The position numbers were made by a program, and so were the translations under genes. From contig OX485804.1 of the NCBI GenBank assembly GCA_950295325.1, positions 54,672,429 through 54,736,428 on the forward strand: 64,000 bases of DNA. The letters run 5' to 3'. Origin of the DNA: Polytrichum commune. Lineage: Eukaryota; Streptophyta; Polytrichopsida; Polytrichales; Polytrichaceae. This document shows, piece by piece, positions 34,001 through 46,902 of the stretch. Numbering within the stretch: position 1 is the stretch's first letter; every line of letters begins with the position of its first letter. Below the pieces are notes generated by a model. It ran no database searches. It worked only from the letters and a program-made list of their open reading frames with translations, and was not told the DNA's origin.

Positions 34001-34299
34001 TCAAGAAGTTCTCTAAAGGTCTCTTTGTTATTCATTTGGTTCACGACAACTCGACACCAATCATCATTGCAACATTCTTCTATCACACCCCTCGCTTTGT
34101 TCACAACAAGGATCATATCTTCCTCCACTCGACGAAATACATTCCCATGTGAACCATTGGCAATTGTTTCAATTGCTTGCGCACCCTTGCGGAAGTTGTC
34201 CAACAAATTTTCGCATTGTCGTCTATTCAAAATTTCTTTTGGCAATGAAAAATTGGGAAATTTTGCAATCTCCATTGGTACCCGTAGAAAGTTTGCCAT
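29440..34299 (-). CDS. PNL immune receptor-like gene: N-terminal helical domain, protein kinase, NB-ARC, LRR (3 exons)
   Basis: Exons 34299-32710, 32548-31487 and 31350-29440; introns of 161 and 136 bp. Donors GAG|GTGAAT and AAAG|GTATGC and acceptors TTTTGTAG and CCATGCAG all join in phase 0, giving about 1520 residues. The ATG at 34299 was preferred to a TTG two codons upstream. Residues 1-205 are helical and unassigned, possibly a four-helix bundle. Residues 208-478 are a kinase with all key residues: LGQGQSG loop 209-215, K230, E246, HRD 336-338, DFG 363-365, APE 389-391. NB-ARC has P-loop GMGGIGKS 565-572, a variant kinase-2 ILIVADNV, GSKLIATAR, GGLPLSLK, FLDISCFF and an intact MHD at 848-850. 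LRRs fill 995-1520. The expected role is an intracellular pathogen sensor with an ATP/ADP switch. Kinase-NLR fusions are known from mosses. Expression and function are inferred. Confidence 0.9.
33448..33537 (-). repeat. In-frame 45-bp tandem duplication inside the kinase domain
   Basis: Residues 255-269 (HPSIIKLFCCGFTRD) and 270-284 (HPNIKKLFHCGLMKK) are tandem relatives; the DNA repeats with a 45-bp period (ccacaa at 33461 and 33506). They cover the alphaC-beta4 'HPNI' segment, so the kinase carries two copies of beta4 or an extended loop. Confidence 0.88.
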
Positions 34300-36607
34300 T
34301 TTCAACGCCGGGGATTTCTCGTTTCCATAAATTTGTTGTCATAAAAACATGCTAATCGTATAAAATGAGTAGTATACACCTTCAAGCACAATCATAATGA
34401 GATGCAAATGTAAGGGTTATCATCGATTTTAGAAGACATGAGATTCCAATGTACAAGGCCTATCAATATTTTACTAGCAACGCCACATCAAGCATTTTGA
34501 CGTTTAAGTGCTTACATGACAATGATCTATATTATATGATATAAAAATATGTTTCCATTACTTCATAAAAATAGAGATTGACATGATTATAGGAACCACT
34601 AAGGCATTGGGAGGCCAAACTCCAATCTCAAGGTATTCTTGATATTATTTTTGGTTTAGATAATTTTTACTTTAATTGCATTTCTTCCTCCTATAGCTTG
34701 TATACAAAATTTCTATACAAATACCCAAGGTACCAAATACATATATGGAGTATTATTATTTTATAATCTCATTTCATACTTACAACTAGTTAACATTTAT
34801 ATGGATGCAAGCTCAATGAACATTTTTACAATGTTTGTCATGAAATCAATCACCTTGCTTATATTGTACATGAGATAACAAGGAACTTGTTGAGTACAAT
34901 TGCAAAGCATTAAAACATCAAACAATTGAGGGATGTGGCAAAATTCAAACCTCATAAAGTGAAAACCTTGGAGAGTTGTCTGAAGTGAATAACTTCCTTT
35001 TGTACGCTCGGTCTTTGGAGTTCCATGTTCACCATGGAAAACATTAATGCTCAAAGGTCCTTACAAAGTGGGCATAGTGCATGTTCTAGCTTAGCAACAA
35101 ATGTAGATTTTGTAGCTTAATTCCTTCGGACACCCAAACAAGTTGGCTTCATACTATTGTCGATTTGCATGTTATGAAATCGTTCCATATATGACTAGTG
35201 AATTTCAATGTTTATAAACACCTGCACATGGTCATCATTGAATCAGCTAAAGTCATTTAATTAGAAGTGCATTGGTGTAACTACGAGTTTGTCTTACGCA
35301 ACTAAGCAAAGGAAAACAATAATCTCTTCACAAATCCATCATTCCAAACATTTCATTTACACATTATGATGACAAATACCACATCACACATACTACTTTA
35401 GGGCAAGCATTGTGTGTCAACAAGGAATGCTCCCTATATCACAATCTACATATGTAATACATAGACAAGTAATGAACCTCATACAAGCCACATGAAGACT
35501 ACCTTCAAAATACCAAATCAAGAATTTCATGTTGGACTCTTCATACTCTTCATGACTTTTCATAACATAAAATAACGCAGAGAAACAAACAATAGCAAGT
35601 CCTCATGTACCCATCCCCAACTCGGATGAAAACAATGCATGCACAAAAGCTCACTCTAGGTTGAAAATAATCAAGTATAATTCTATGCCTTTGACTAGGA
35701 AAAAGTAGTGCAAAAAATGCATAGAATGGGACTCTAGGTACTTGGTAGCAAAAGTTAAAACAACCAAGTCAAATTTCCATGGTAATCCAATGAAGGGGCT
35801 ACACCAAAATCAACATAGTGCTACATCCAAGAAAGAAAGCCCCCAAGTATGGCTTACGATTGGTGGTAGCCATGTTAAGGGGTTCATTACGTAATTTGCT
35901 AAGCCATGTAAAGATTTATAGTTGCCTCATCGCACTGGACTACTTCCGGATCTTTAGTACCGACTTATGGTTAAATTTGTTTAAAATAGAAAATTTTGGA
36001 GGTGTATGGGATTCTAAAGTCTCACCTTCAACTAACAAGGCTACCACGAATTCTTGGCTCTAATACATGCCACAAACTCAAAAACATGAACCAACTAATA
36101 CATGACACAATAAGACCACCCTCAAAACACCACATCAACAAACTCAAAATCTTTATATAAACTTGGTCATAGCCACAAGAACCACTATATAATTAGGATT
36201 GAACAATTCTCCACTTGGAGCATTCACAGTTATCCATCTTGAGGTAGTATATTGATGGACACCTTGGAGGAGGTTCGATACCTTCCCGTTGTCTACAATA
36301 CCACCAAAACATGTCCACTATTGGATCGACCTCATAATCCAAACCCCACATGCCCAACAAACATGAAACCAATCATTGAATAGAGCACAATATTTAACTC
36401 ACCACTCTACTACCTCCCAATATTCCAACAATGTGAGTCCATCTTTTGAACAATTTTGTACTAGTTTTGGGATTTTTCAAGTGTCTCCCAAATGACCATT
36501 TCCCTTGATAGGTTCCAATAAAAAAACAATTCCATTGTAAACAAGACCATGATCTATTCTTCCACAAACACAAGCAATCATTTCTTGAATCCTAGTAATA
36601 GGCAACA
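34300..36607. other. PNL upstream flank, no gene seen
   Basis: AT-rich sequence upstream of the PNL ATG on the minus strand; promoter expected here but no element could be assigned. Matches 2204-4500. Confidence 0.5.
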
Positions 36608-37054
36608 CATGGTGGGTAGCCCCATTGCCTCACATCTACACCCACAGAATCCCAAAATCTCTTGCAATGAGAGACCTGCTCGGGTAACCTAGGGATGACC
36701 ACATGAAACAAAACACACTTTCTCATTCTCTCTACATTTGCAAAGTGAGAAAATGATTGTGGAAGTTGGGAATTTCAGTGTGGAGAGATTGTGAATGTAG
36801 GCACAATTCATACCACACTTGGATGTTTCTCTTGAGTGCAAGCCCCAACAACCATTGTGAACACAAAGAAAAGCTTCCAAAAACAACCCACAAGGATGTA
36901 AAACAAAAGAAGGGTGCATATCAGTGCTTATTTGCTAGTGCAAATCCTATTTGCCGCTAACCTTAGCCACTCCAAAACCCTTGGTCTCACTAGTAGGAAA
37001 CATGGCCCTAGACAACAACCCATTTGAGTTCAAATGTATGTAGTGCATAAAAAC

Positions 37055-37296
37055 CTTGAATAAATAAATTTTACTATCAATCTGCTAGTGGAAGGTACGA
37101 AGAGCATGCATTGCAGAGGCTTACTTGGATGAGGTGGAGTCGGCAATAGCAAAAATGCTGAAGGAGGAGAATCCACTCTAAGTGACAACTTGAGCAAGTA
37201 TTGCTTCCTTGTAGCATCAAGCATAAATCCAAACATGTTCATTAATATTCCCTTCAGCTGCTCTCGTTCATGATCAAAATTTTCAAGTTCCATCAT
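37055..37296 (-). other. Short open frame conserved with 7929-8170
   Basis: Encodes MMELENFDHEREQLKGILMN and about 25 more residues nearly matching copy A, then diverges. No known family; coding status doubtful. Confidence 0.2.
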
Positions 37297-37839
37297 CCCA
37301 TAGCTTGAAGTTCAAAACCCTGACGCCAAGCTTGTAAATGAACCATCCATTCCCAAAGTTAGGCGAGTCAATGGCACCTACTGTCTCACTTTCTTTCTCT
37401 TTGTATCCAGCAGACTGCAAACTTCCTCAAACTTACACAAATGCAATCCCCAAGCTATGTTCTCGCATTCTACTACTTGGAGCTACCTTCTGGGTCGCGG
37501 ATCACCAGATCATGTGGAGAAAAAGTATGCACTTGGATCCCAACGATGCGTCCCTCCTTCACTTCACTTCACTTCACTTCACTTGGATCTCCATAATCCT
37601 TCTGCAAATGAAGGCTTTAAAGAAACTCAATCTTTGCTACACCAGTCTCCACACATACACTTTGGCAACAACCAGATGTTGAAAGATGACGAGGATTTGC
37701 AAGGAAAAAAACACAACTCCTTTCCTCTGCACTCAAATCACCGCCACTCCCCTCCCCCCAAAGCTCGTGTCCATAAGCACCTTCGAAAGAGGCAGTGTGA
37801 GCACCTCTCCTCTCCCTCTCTCCCTCTCTCTGTCATCCC

Positions 37840-37960
37840 CCAGGGCAGGCTGACAGCTCTCAACTTGCGAAGTGGGAGGGGGAATCGTTGACTTGGGGAA
37901 GCAAGGACCCCACACTTGGGAACTACAGCAACTGAGTCTTGTCCGTCTAACTATGTTTGG
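37840..37960. repeat. Dispersed repeat (ctcaacttgcgag family)
   Basis: Copy B counterpart of 8690-8830. Confidence 0.6.
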
Positions 37961-39518
37961 GATGGAGGAGCATCATGCGACGTGTGATAATTTACTTCAT
38001 GCAGCCTTCAACACGATGAACGGGAGAACCAACCACTGCACCGTTTATGGTATTTAGTGTCATGTACACTGTTTGCGAAGGGCCTAAACTAGATGCCCAG
38101 AGGTCTCAAAGTGTCACGCCCACTAATTGCCAATATGGATTTTGGAAACACTAGGATCTTGACCGATTATGTCCAAGAATCTTTGTGGAAAATGGTTCAC
38201 AAGGTCAAATGCAAAAAATGTCCATGGTAAAGGAAAGGTGGAAGCACATATTGCGGATAATTTGAGCACTAAGATCCCTTACAACCAAGGCTAGACACCC
38301 ACCTCTTTGAGTTGGTCCCTACCACTAACTTATTACCCAAGGTGAAAACATAATCAATCCTATTATAGGATGTATAATAAATATTTGGACAATTTGACTC
38401 CAAAATCAACATCCATTCCCTAGGGTTTCAATATGTAAGAGAGGGAGCGACATTACGGAGTCTAGGGTGTACATGTTGTGATATTTCGTTTTTCTTTATT
38501 GATTGAGGAATTTTTGAGATTCCTCTGTAATGATTGGTGATTTTCTAGAAGTCTTGAGCTTCGACCAATTACTTCTCAGACTTAACATGTTCATCTATAA
38601 TTGTGTAGATTGTTTGTCTAATTAGTGAGGGTTACCATTTAAGGTTACGTGTTGCTAAAACATTTCACTAAGAGTATCATTTTTAACCAACTAGGTTATA
38701 TCATATTCTTTGGTGTGCTTACTAACTACACTTAATATGATAGTTAGTGTCATATGGCATTTAATGTCATTATGGTAACTCTTCGGATGACACTTCTTAT
38801 GCACAAGTGAACAAATATTGTCCTAGATAATGGATGAGTTCATACATTGGCCAAGACCCTACCTACCCTTGTCAGCAACTTGTGATGAAACATTGCCATG
38901 GATGGTTCAAAATTTGGATGGAAACCACTTGGTAAGTGACATCAATTGCAACACTGCAAATCTGTAACCGCCCGAAGTTTTTACAAAGAGTGACAAATAA
39001 TGTTGGGTCACATGTAGAGTTGGTGGCACCATACCGTGGTTTAGAGTTAGTATTGAGCATGACAATCAGAATTGGTGACACTAAATATCACATGTAGTGT
39101 ACTTATGTTATTTGGGTGAGAAGTAATACTCTCAGTAAAATGGGCTAGCAGGACATAAATCCCAATGGTAACCCACACTAATTAGGCAAAACAGTGTAGC
39201 AGACAGTTCTCCACGTCCAAATGATGGGAAATCTTAACAGGCCAGGCTCACACCTCTCAACTTGCGAGGGCGGTGGCGGAATCATGGACGCCTGGAAACT
39301 AATTAAGATGAGTAGACATGTGGGAACGACAGCAACTTAGGCTCGGTTCGTGCTGATCATCTTGTCACTATGTGCTAAGTTTGGGATGGCCGGGATACCA
39401 TGCCATGCATGCTAATTTAGTATGGCTTGGTCGAAGTTATTCATTCTGCAATAATGAAATAGAATAAAAAGAATGTTACACTAAAATATTGTATTTACTG
39501 TCATATGGTATTGACACT

Positions 39519-39603
39519 AAATCATTGACTCCCAGGAATGATGAGTAGACGTGTGGGAATTACAGTAACTTAGGCTCAGTTCGTGCTAATCATCTTGTCA
39601 CTA
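39519..39603. repeat. Extra partial repeat unit in copy B
   Basis: Copy A reads gacactatgtactta directly; copy B has 85 bp between gacact and atgtact. The extra piece repeats the local tail of the ctcaacttgcgag family (catcttgtcactatgt). It is a duplication in B or a deletion in A. Confidence 0.7.
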
Positions 39604-41284
39604 TGTACTCAGTTTGGAGGACGTTAAGTTCACCCCCACGAACTTTTCGGGGGAGGAATATTCGGGCAGGGGCAACGGCCCGTCCAGAAAATCAAGATTT
39701 TTTGGACCCGACCGAATAATGTTGCCCGTCCACCCGACTTCGAAAAAATCATTGCCCTTGCATTCTTGAAGGTCACTTATCCACAAATCCCATATTGGTG
39801 CACTTCATCTTCAAGATCCCAAATCCATTATATATGTTCACTTCCACTGATTAAGTAAGCAATTGATTGGGATTTCAATTTCAAAGTGAAACCACCAATA
39901 AAGCATGTAATTAACTTGGAAGTCAAAAAAATTACAAAATCTTCACTAGCACTACGGTTATAATTTTTGTGACTTACCATTGAAAGGGTCTTTATCATTC
40001 TAAAATGGAACTTAGATTAGGGTTTCATTTTTAGTATGTTATATATTATAGTATAGTTGATACCTTCTACTTTCACAAAGTATTCATATGCATTTAATCT
40101 AATGAAGTGTGATTGAATGTAACTAAGTCTAATTAATTCTAATTAATCCCTAGGGCTGGGTCCTCACCTGTTGTTTTCAGCCGGGTCTTCCTTTTGCCGC
40201 ATTTTTTTGCTAGCTTTGGCTTACTTGTCGTTGTTCTTGGTCCTCGCGGTGTGGCCGCCTAGGCCGACCATTGGGCAGACGCAGGCGTTCGCTTTGCCAT
40301 GTTCAGGCTTCCGAAAATGGAAGCTCTGGTATGGTCCTCTCCCTTTTTCTTTGAGGGTTTTTTTTTTGTTATATGCTACCTCTCATTCTAGACCTCGGTG
40401 AGGTCTTCACAATAGGTTGTGGTCTAATGTGATGTTGTCTTAGTCTAGATGGAGGAATTGTGATTCAACCACCCATATCATGCAGGTGGTTTTTGATGTA
40501 GTCCATTGACATAGGTATCGTTCATGAAGGGGTTAGGCTACCGGTTTGTCTTTTGAGTGGTAGTTTTAGTGGATGTGATGATTGTATTTGTATCATGCAT
40601 ATGATTTCATGGTGAGGGTGAGGGTGAGTGTTATTGTTGTTATGTGTGGGTGTGGGTGTGACGGTGATGGTTGGGGGTTACGGTTGCTGGGAAAAGTATG
40701 TGGGCTTGTTGGATGACTTCTTTAAAATGATTTGGGGAGACTTGGTATTTTTCTTAAAGCCTATGGGGTTAATGTGGTTGTCAGATTTCATATATGGTAG
40801 TGATGTTGTATATCTAGTTTATTGAAGGACTTTGTGGCATTTTGTTTTTGTTTGTTGGGCAATGTGGTGTAGTATGGTGAAGTTTTTCCATGTGGATTTT
40901 ATTGGGGTTTGGTTTATTGGGAAAGAATTATGTGAATTCCATTTATTCTTCCAAGTAAGAATATGGTATGGGCAATGGGTGGTCTTATGTATGCTTGGTA
41001 TTGTGATTTGGGGTGGCGTTGAGATACTCTGTATTTTTCCCAAATATGTTTGGCTAGCCCTTGGTACGTATTACCTACTTGGCCTTGAACGTTCAGAGCA
41101 TGTATTATGCAACAATTAATGGGGAGAACCGACCATTAGTTACATATAAACCAGTTGAGTTTGACAAATAACCAATCAAAGTCGAAGAATTCATATAAGT
41201 TATTGATCATTTTAGAGGAGTTCATAGATTGCACCTCACGTTAATAAAGATAACCAAAAGATGTGAACATGTAACTAGTTGGAC

Positions 41285-41485
41285 TTGGAAACACTAGGAT
41301 CTTGATTGATTTTGTCCAAAAATCTCTATGGGCATTAGTTTGCAAGGCTAGACACAAAGAGTTTCTAGGGTTAAAGAAAAGTAGAAACACCTACCGCGGA
41401 CACTTTGAGCACTACCGTCCTTATGGGCAAACTAGATGCACAAGTCTTTAACTTGGTCCCTACCACTATTACCCAAGTTGAAAAT
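41285..41485. repeat. Dispersed repeat (gaaacactaggatcttg family)
   Basis: Same block order as 9009-9236. This copy is complete, whereas its copy A partner (12066-12129) is cut off at the duplication edge. Confidence 0.6.
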
Positions 41486-43127
41486 GTATGCGATTCTACT
41501 ATAGCATGTAGAATTTATTATTTCTACAATTTGAGTTTAAAATTAACATTAGAGTTCCCAAATTAATCTAGAAAGAACCTTATGAGACGAATAAACCACA
41601 AACCTATCCAATGGGGCTCATGTTTCTACTAGAGTGTTTTTACCTTGGGCACAACCATGCTCAAGTACACAACTCCATTTCCCTGCACAGGTTTAAGCAA
41701 AAGTAATTCAAAATTATATACTAACTTCAAATTTTGTGAAGGAAAAAATCATAAAAATTTGAAAACCACTTGATCTACAAAGCCAAGCAATTTACGTTGC
41801 CAAATTGTTTTTCAGAAAAAGTCTACATATTTTAGAAGACAATGCAAATATTGTGCAAGTAGATATATTGCACACGTAATTGTCTAATATTTGTTGAAAA
41901 AATGAAAAAATTACATAAAATTGATATTTCTATAGAATTTCTTGTAATGGTGCCCTCAAGTTTATAATGAACTCAAGGAATATAAAGAAAAAAAATCCAA
42001 CTTCAAAACATTTAATGTCATGAAACTACGTCCAAAACCAAAATCAACCATTTCGTTTTTAGCAATACTTTTTATGATAAGTTTTAGAGATGTCATCTTG
42101 ATATTCTATATTTGAGTATGAACGCTATTCATTGAAGCAATACATTTCTCAATGGATATATGAATTGAGTTGGAATTAGACAATTGCAACTAGAAGAAGG
42201 GATGAATGAAACACGTTGGAATTAGACGGTTTCAACTAGAAGAACACGTGAATGAATCAAGTTGATAGTTCCAACTACGTTGATGTGATTGAGTTAGGAG
42301 ACGAAAGATTCATAGTAGAACTTAATATAAATATGAATAGAATAAACACTCTTATCGTATTTTGTGTCACATACAATGTTTGCAAAAGGGCCTTGCTGAA
42401 GGGCCTCAAAGTGCCATGTCCGCTAACTGCCAAAATGATACTATTCATCAATATATAAGTAAAAATATCAATAATATGACATTTACTTTAGCACATTGGG
42501 ATGCTTGAAATGATAGTTTTGCGTTTTAGTATGTAAGGGGAAGATATTGTTGAGCTTACTAATAGCAAGTGTCATGTGTTTACATTGGGTATGCTAGAGG
42601 AAGATATTATTGATAAAACTAACACCAAGTGTCATTTGTGTACACTTTCGTCAACTTGTAGAGCATTGCGTAACATAGGCATACACCTCGTAACACTATT
42701 GAACATACCCATGACAAAATATTAGTATTCACACTTGAACGCCAATGTCATGAGGTGACACTAATGACAAAGTTGTTGATAAATAGTGTAATCTACCATA
42801 AATGGTGTATTTTAGTGTCATATGGTATTTGATGTCATTGTGGTAACTTTTCTAATGACACATTTTTTAATGAATAAGGTTATAAATATTGTTATCCCAA
42901 CTTACTTTTAGCTCATCCATGCCAATTTTTGAAGCAAAGTGTGGTGTATTCTACATCCTAACATTTATATGATGAGGCATTGTCATATATGATTGAATTT
43001 GGATGACAAATCACTTAGTAAGTGATAGGAATTACAACATTGTAAATCTATGATGACCAAATGTTTTTATAAGGAATGACAAATAATGGTAGGGTTACAA
43101 TTAGTATTGAGAAAGACAAAAAGAGTT
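41486..43127. other. AT-rich, no gene recognised
   Basis: Two near-repeats of 'aattgcaactagaagaa.. gaatgaa' lie near 42180-42260. No long frame, RNA gene or bounded element found. Confidence 0.4.
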
Positions 43128-43235
43128 GGTGACACTGGACACAATATTTAGTGTAGTGTGTTTGACCCAAAAATATTCTCTCTTCCCCTGAGCATCCCTT
43201 TATGCCAAAGGCACACTAAATATTGTATTTGGTGT
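43128..43235. repeat. Foldback (MITE-like) repeat
   Basis: gtgacactggacacaatatt..agtgt (from 43129) is inverted against cactaaatattgtatttggt..cac (43208-43234), with a loop of about 50 bp. A third unit lies at about 43396-43430. Related units occur near 9950, 10360 and 42800. Confidence 0.5.
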
Positions 43236-43502
43236 CACTTACTAATCATAATTATGAATGTTATATCCACTTATTGAATATCTCAAATTCTACCAACAAA
43301 TGTCAGTTGATTGTTTGGAAATAATAGAATATTACCAACTTTACTTGGTAAAAAAAATAAAAAAAATAAAGTAAAAGACATAGCACTATGTAACTCCAAA
43401 TAGTAAGTGACACTACATATTAGATTTAGTGTACTTTTGGTTTCTATTTTCTTTCGGTGGCTCTCTCTCTCTCTGCTTGCCAAACACTCCCAGACCCACA
43501 AG

Positions 43503-43600
43503 GCAGGCTGATAGCTCTCAACTTGCGAGGTGTGTGGGGGAATCATTGACTCCTGAAGAGATGACCCGACACTTGGGACTTAGGGCCACCTCACACACCA
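43503..43600. repeat. Dispersed repeat (ctcaacttgcgag family)
   Basis: gctctcaacttgcgaggtg...aatcattgactcctg, matching 8690-8830 and 10115-10250. Confidence 0.55.
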
Positions 43601-44164
43601 GACCGTTACACTTCAAGCACTCTCATTGGTGGAAAAGGTGGAGCCGGTAAAGGTCACTTCACACTAATGCTTGAGGTACCAACGGAGTATGTGAATGCAA
43701 GATGGAGGATGTAAAGTCTACATGGATTCCTACATGGCATCCAATGGATCACGTTTCATGGTCACTTGGACTATTTTGAAAACCACCTCTTGGAGGTAGG
43801 CCTAACACAAAATTGGGAGACCATGACACTTCAAATGCTCACAACCGTTGATTTATTCTATTTTATCATGCATGAGGACCCGCATGAATAGAAATTCGTT
43901 GAAATAGCATTTGGTCGAGGGACCAATCACATTTGCTCTTCACACTACACTTGAGGGTCCGTGATCACACAACATGATTTTGGAGGTGTGTTGGGATGGC
44001 CTTTGGACACATTATTTTGGGCTCTCACAATGTCATGGTCACGGCTCTTGGGTCGTATGTGAAGTGGCCCTTATTAGGGCCAAGTTCCATGTACCAGTCC
44101 CGGTCCATTTATTAAATGGGTGAGAAACGGGTGGAATCAAACCTTTAACCTTAAACCCTAAACC
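43601..44164. other. No gene recognised
   Basis: Unassigned sequence between a dispersed repeat and the R3 copy. Confidence 0.35.
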
Positions 44165-44952
44165 AAACACCCATACAAAAAATCAAATTGCACATTGGAA
44201 TCTCAAGCAATGAAATTGTCGACCAACTAGAAAACGAAGGAACCACCCACAATAAACCCTTTTCGACACCCATAACCATAAAGCACACACAATACCTTAT
44301 TGGCTGAACAAAATCATGATAGGCGAACACCAAGGACAAATCTATAACCTCCAAACATACATAAATAAATGCTACCACAAAATAACCTTAAAAACCACAA
44401 ACCCCACGAACCACAAGAACTAATTTGCCTACATTGGCAAATGAGTGTCTTTTGAGAAAATTCATCAAAAACTCTCAAACCACTTGATAGTTTAGATTTT
44501 TGCTATCACTTGACTCAACAAGGAAAAACAAACCAGGGTATTAGATCACTTGGGCACTCTCACCAAAGGCACCACAAGTCCTGGGTGTCACTCCCGGGTC
44601 CCCCTTGTGCCCATGATGTTTCGGGCACTCCTCATGGAGAGGTGCGCAACAAGTATAGTGTCTATAAGGAGCAATTTGGCACATTGGGATAGGAAAACTA
44701 TTACAATACAAGGCTTTTCACATTTAATTTTCTCTTAACAAGGTTGATTGTGCACACCTCTTTCTCAAGAAGGTTCATTTGTGCTTCTCATAGTCATGTG
44801 TGATTCCATCGTATATTGACATGCTTCTATGGCAGTTGTGAAGTTGCACAACTTTTGGCAATAGTCTTGTAGTTTGGCAATGGTTTTTTTTTCCATTTTA
44901 GGAAGCAATAGTCTACTCAAGACTTTCGTCATGAGTTTTTGCATTGGTCCAT
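44165..44952. repeat. Dispersed repeat R3, copy 2 (interrupted)
   Basis: Matches 17925-18605. A ~105-bp fragment of the TGTCGC LTR family (about 44543-44650) is inserted between ...tattagatc and aagtatagtgtc, and the right end is cut at about 44952 by another LTR fragment. Confidence 0.8.
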
Positions 44953-46585
44953 GCCCATGGTATTTTGGGCACTCCTCATGGAGAGGTACGCGACACTCAC
45001 CCCCACCCAAACAAAGTCGATGCCCTCATCGACTATACTCGTAGTCGGCACACTAATTCTCAAGTTGCCATCCTCTATGGTGCGGCATTGTGTTTACCTT
45101 AGGGCACGACCCCCACAATGCATCTTCAAATTTGGCATAGTCCCAAAGGTGTCGTTCCTAGGTGGTCCGTTAGCGACCTTGGATCTCTCCTACAAGGACC
45201 TAACCTACCTAGACCCACCTACTTTGGGACTCACTTGGGTTGTTCCTCCTTTGGGGCCTCCCCCGTTAGGCTCCACTAGCCTAACATGACACATCTAGGC
45301 GAGACCTCAACCCTTCCACTAAGTTCTTTTGATTGCAACTCCGAGATGGCTTCCCATTATTAAGCCACGCCTTGATTGCACGGGGGTGATGCCAAGTCCC
45401 GCCCGACTCAATTCCCACTTTGCTCTTTCGAGACAGGGGTTCATGACTTTCATGCACCAACCCACGTTAGCTCGCGGGTAGCACTTTTATGAGCACCCAC
45501 CATCACCTTGCCCCCGCCCGGACAAGCCCATGGCTAAGAAGTTTCTTGGTTTTATCCAAGGCCCCTCCTAGCCATGGCTCCCAATTACTCAGCTTACCCA
45601 ATCTAGTTTGGCATGTCTATTTCCCTTCTTCCACTAACCAAACACAAGTACAAGACTAGGACCTCATCTCATACTTTTCTCTTTGCACCACTAAAGTTAA
45701 CCTTTATTGCCTTAAGCCAACGAACAAGTACATGTTGTGGACGGCATTGCTTCAAAGCTAAGTGTGCTACTAGCATCTCTCCCCCACTAAGGAGATTGAT
45801 GTCCTCATCAATGCCTACGCTTCTTTTTATTAGAACCTTTAGCCCTAGTTTCTTCAAAGTGCTTCACCAATTCGTTGACGTTCACCATGTCTCTTGCCGC
45901 TACCCAAGCAGTTTCTTTCTCATGGTTACTTTCTCACCGTTCGGCCTTGGGTGGGTGAGGCCACACCACCTCACCCATATAAGCCTCTAGGACTCTACGC
46001 GGGGCCCCTACCCCACCGTGAAGAAACCTTTTGTCTCTCTACCAAGAGTTGGGCCAAGTAGACATTTTCCCTTAGCCGTTGGGCCTAGAAGCCCCCAACA
46101 ACTTCAGACCATCATAACTTCCTTATATGACCTTGGATGCTAACAAGCGACCACTCCATCTTCATCCACACTTCACATAGATGCCGATGAACTCCTCATT
46201 TATCCCATTTTATCAAGTATTGAGGAAGTTATTCCAATTTAAACCTTGGCAGTCCCGGGAATCATTCCCAGGCTAGTGCTGTACCATGGTGCTGTCCTGT
46301 GACAACGGCCCACTCAAATTGCCATAACTCCTAGCTCACACCTCCGACTGAGGTGTTCTTGAGCATTATGGAATCTACACACCATAATCTACGTATCGCT
46401 CATGACCTTACCTTTGTGCCTCCTAGTCTCTGTGGGTGGGAGGCGTTCTCAATGCTCAGGGCCCTCGCCCACACTAGGATAACTTGGGCGCTCTCACCAA
46501 CGGTACCACAAGTCCCGGGTGTCACTCCGGGGTCCCCCTTGTGTTCATGATGCTTCCGGCACTCCTCATGGAGAGGTATACAACA
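44950..46585 (-). mobile_element. Internally deleted LTR element, minus sense
   Basis: In minus sense: a 5' LTR starting at 46585 (TGTTGTATACC...) and traceable to about 45940; internal sequence 45940-44995; a purine-rich tract gggtgggggtgag; then the first ~45 bp of the 3' LTR (TGTCGCGTACC...) ending at 44950. Orientation is set by the polypurine tract lying before the TGTCGCG end. No pol frame is present. Both LTRs are truncated. Comparison copy: 55615-56586. Confidence 0.6.
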
Positions 46586-46902
46586 GAACGACACCTTTGG
46601 GTTTTGAAGATGCTTTGTGGGGATCGTGCCCTAAGGTAAACACAATGCTGCACCATAGAGGATGGCAACTTGAGAATTGGCATCGGCATCTAAATGAAGC
46701 GTAGATGAAGATGGAGTGGTCGCTTATGCTTATTAGACATCATACAAGGAAATTATGATGGTCTGAAGGTGCTCGGGCTTCTAGGCCCAGCAGCTAAAGG
46801 ATAATGTCTACTTGGCCCCAACTCTTCGTAGAGAGACAAAAGGTTTTTTGACGATGGTGTAGGCACCCTACCAAAAGTCCAAGAGGCTTATATGGGTGAG
46901 GT
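46586..46902 (+). repeat. LTR-element fragment (internal 3' end plus LTR interior)
   Basis: 46586-46690 (cgacacctttggg...gaggatggcaacttgagaat) is an inverted copy of 45055-45170, the internal 3' region. It joins LTR-interior sequence up to 46902, where a new LTR begins. Rearranged debris. Confidence 0.6.

Larger units (their letters stand above)
33837..41347 (+). repeat. Segmental duplication, copy B
   Basis: Direct counterpart of 1731-12129, starting in the PNL first exon and extending through its 5' flank. It is shorter owing to losses at 36608 and about 37030. It has an extra 85-bp piece at 39519-39603. Non-coding except for the start of the PNL gene. Homology of the two loci continued left of 33837 before the copia insertion in copy A. 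It ends at 41347, where copy A passes into different sequence. Confidence 0.92.
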
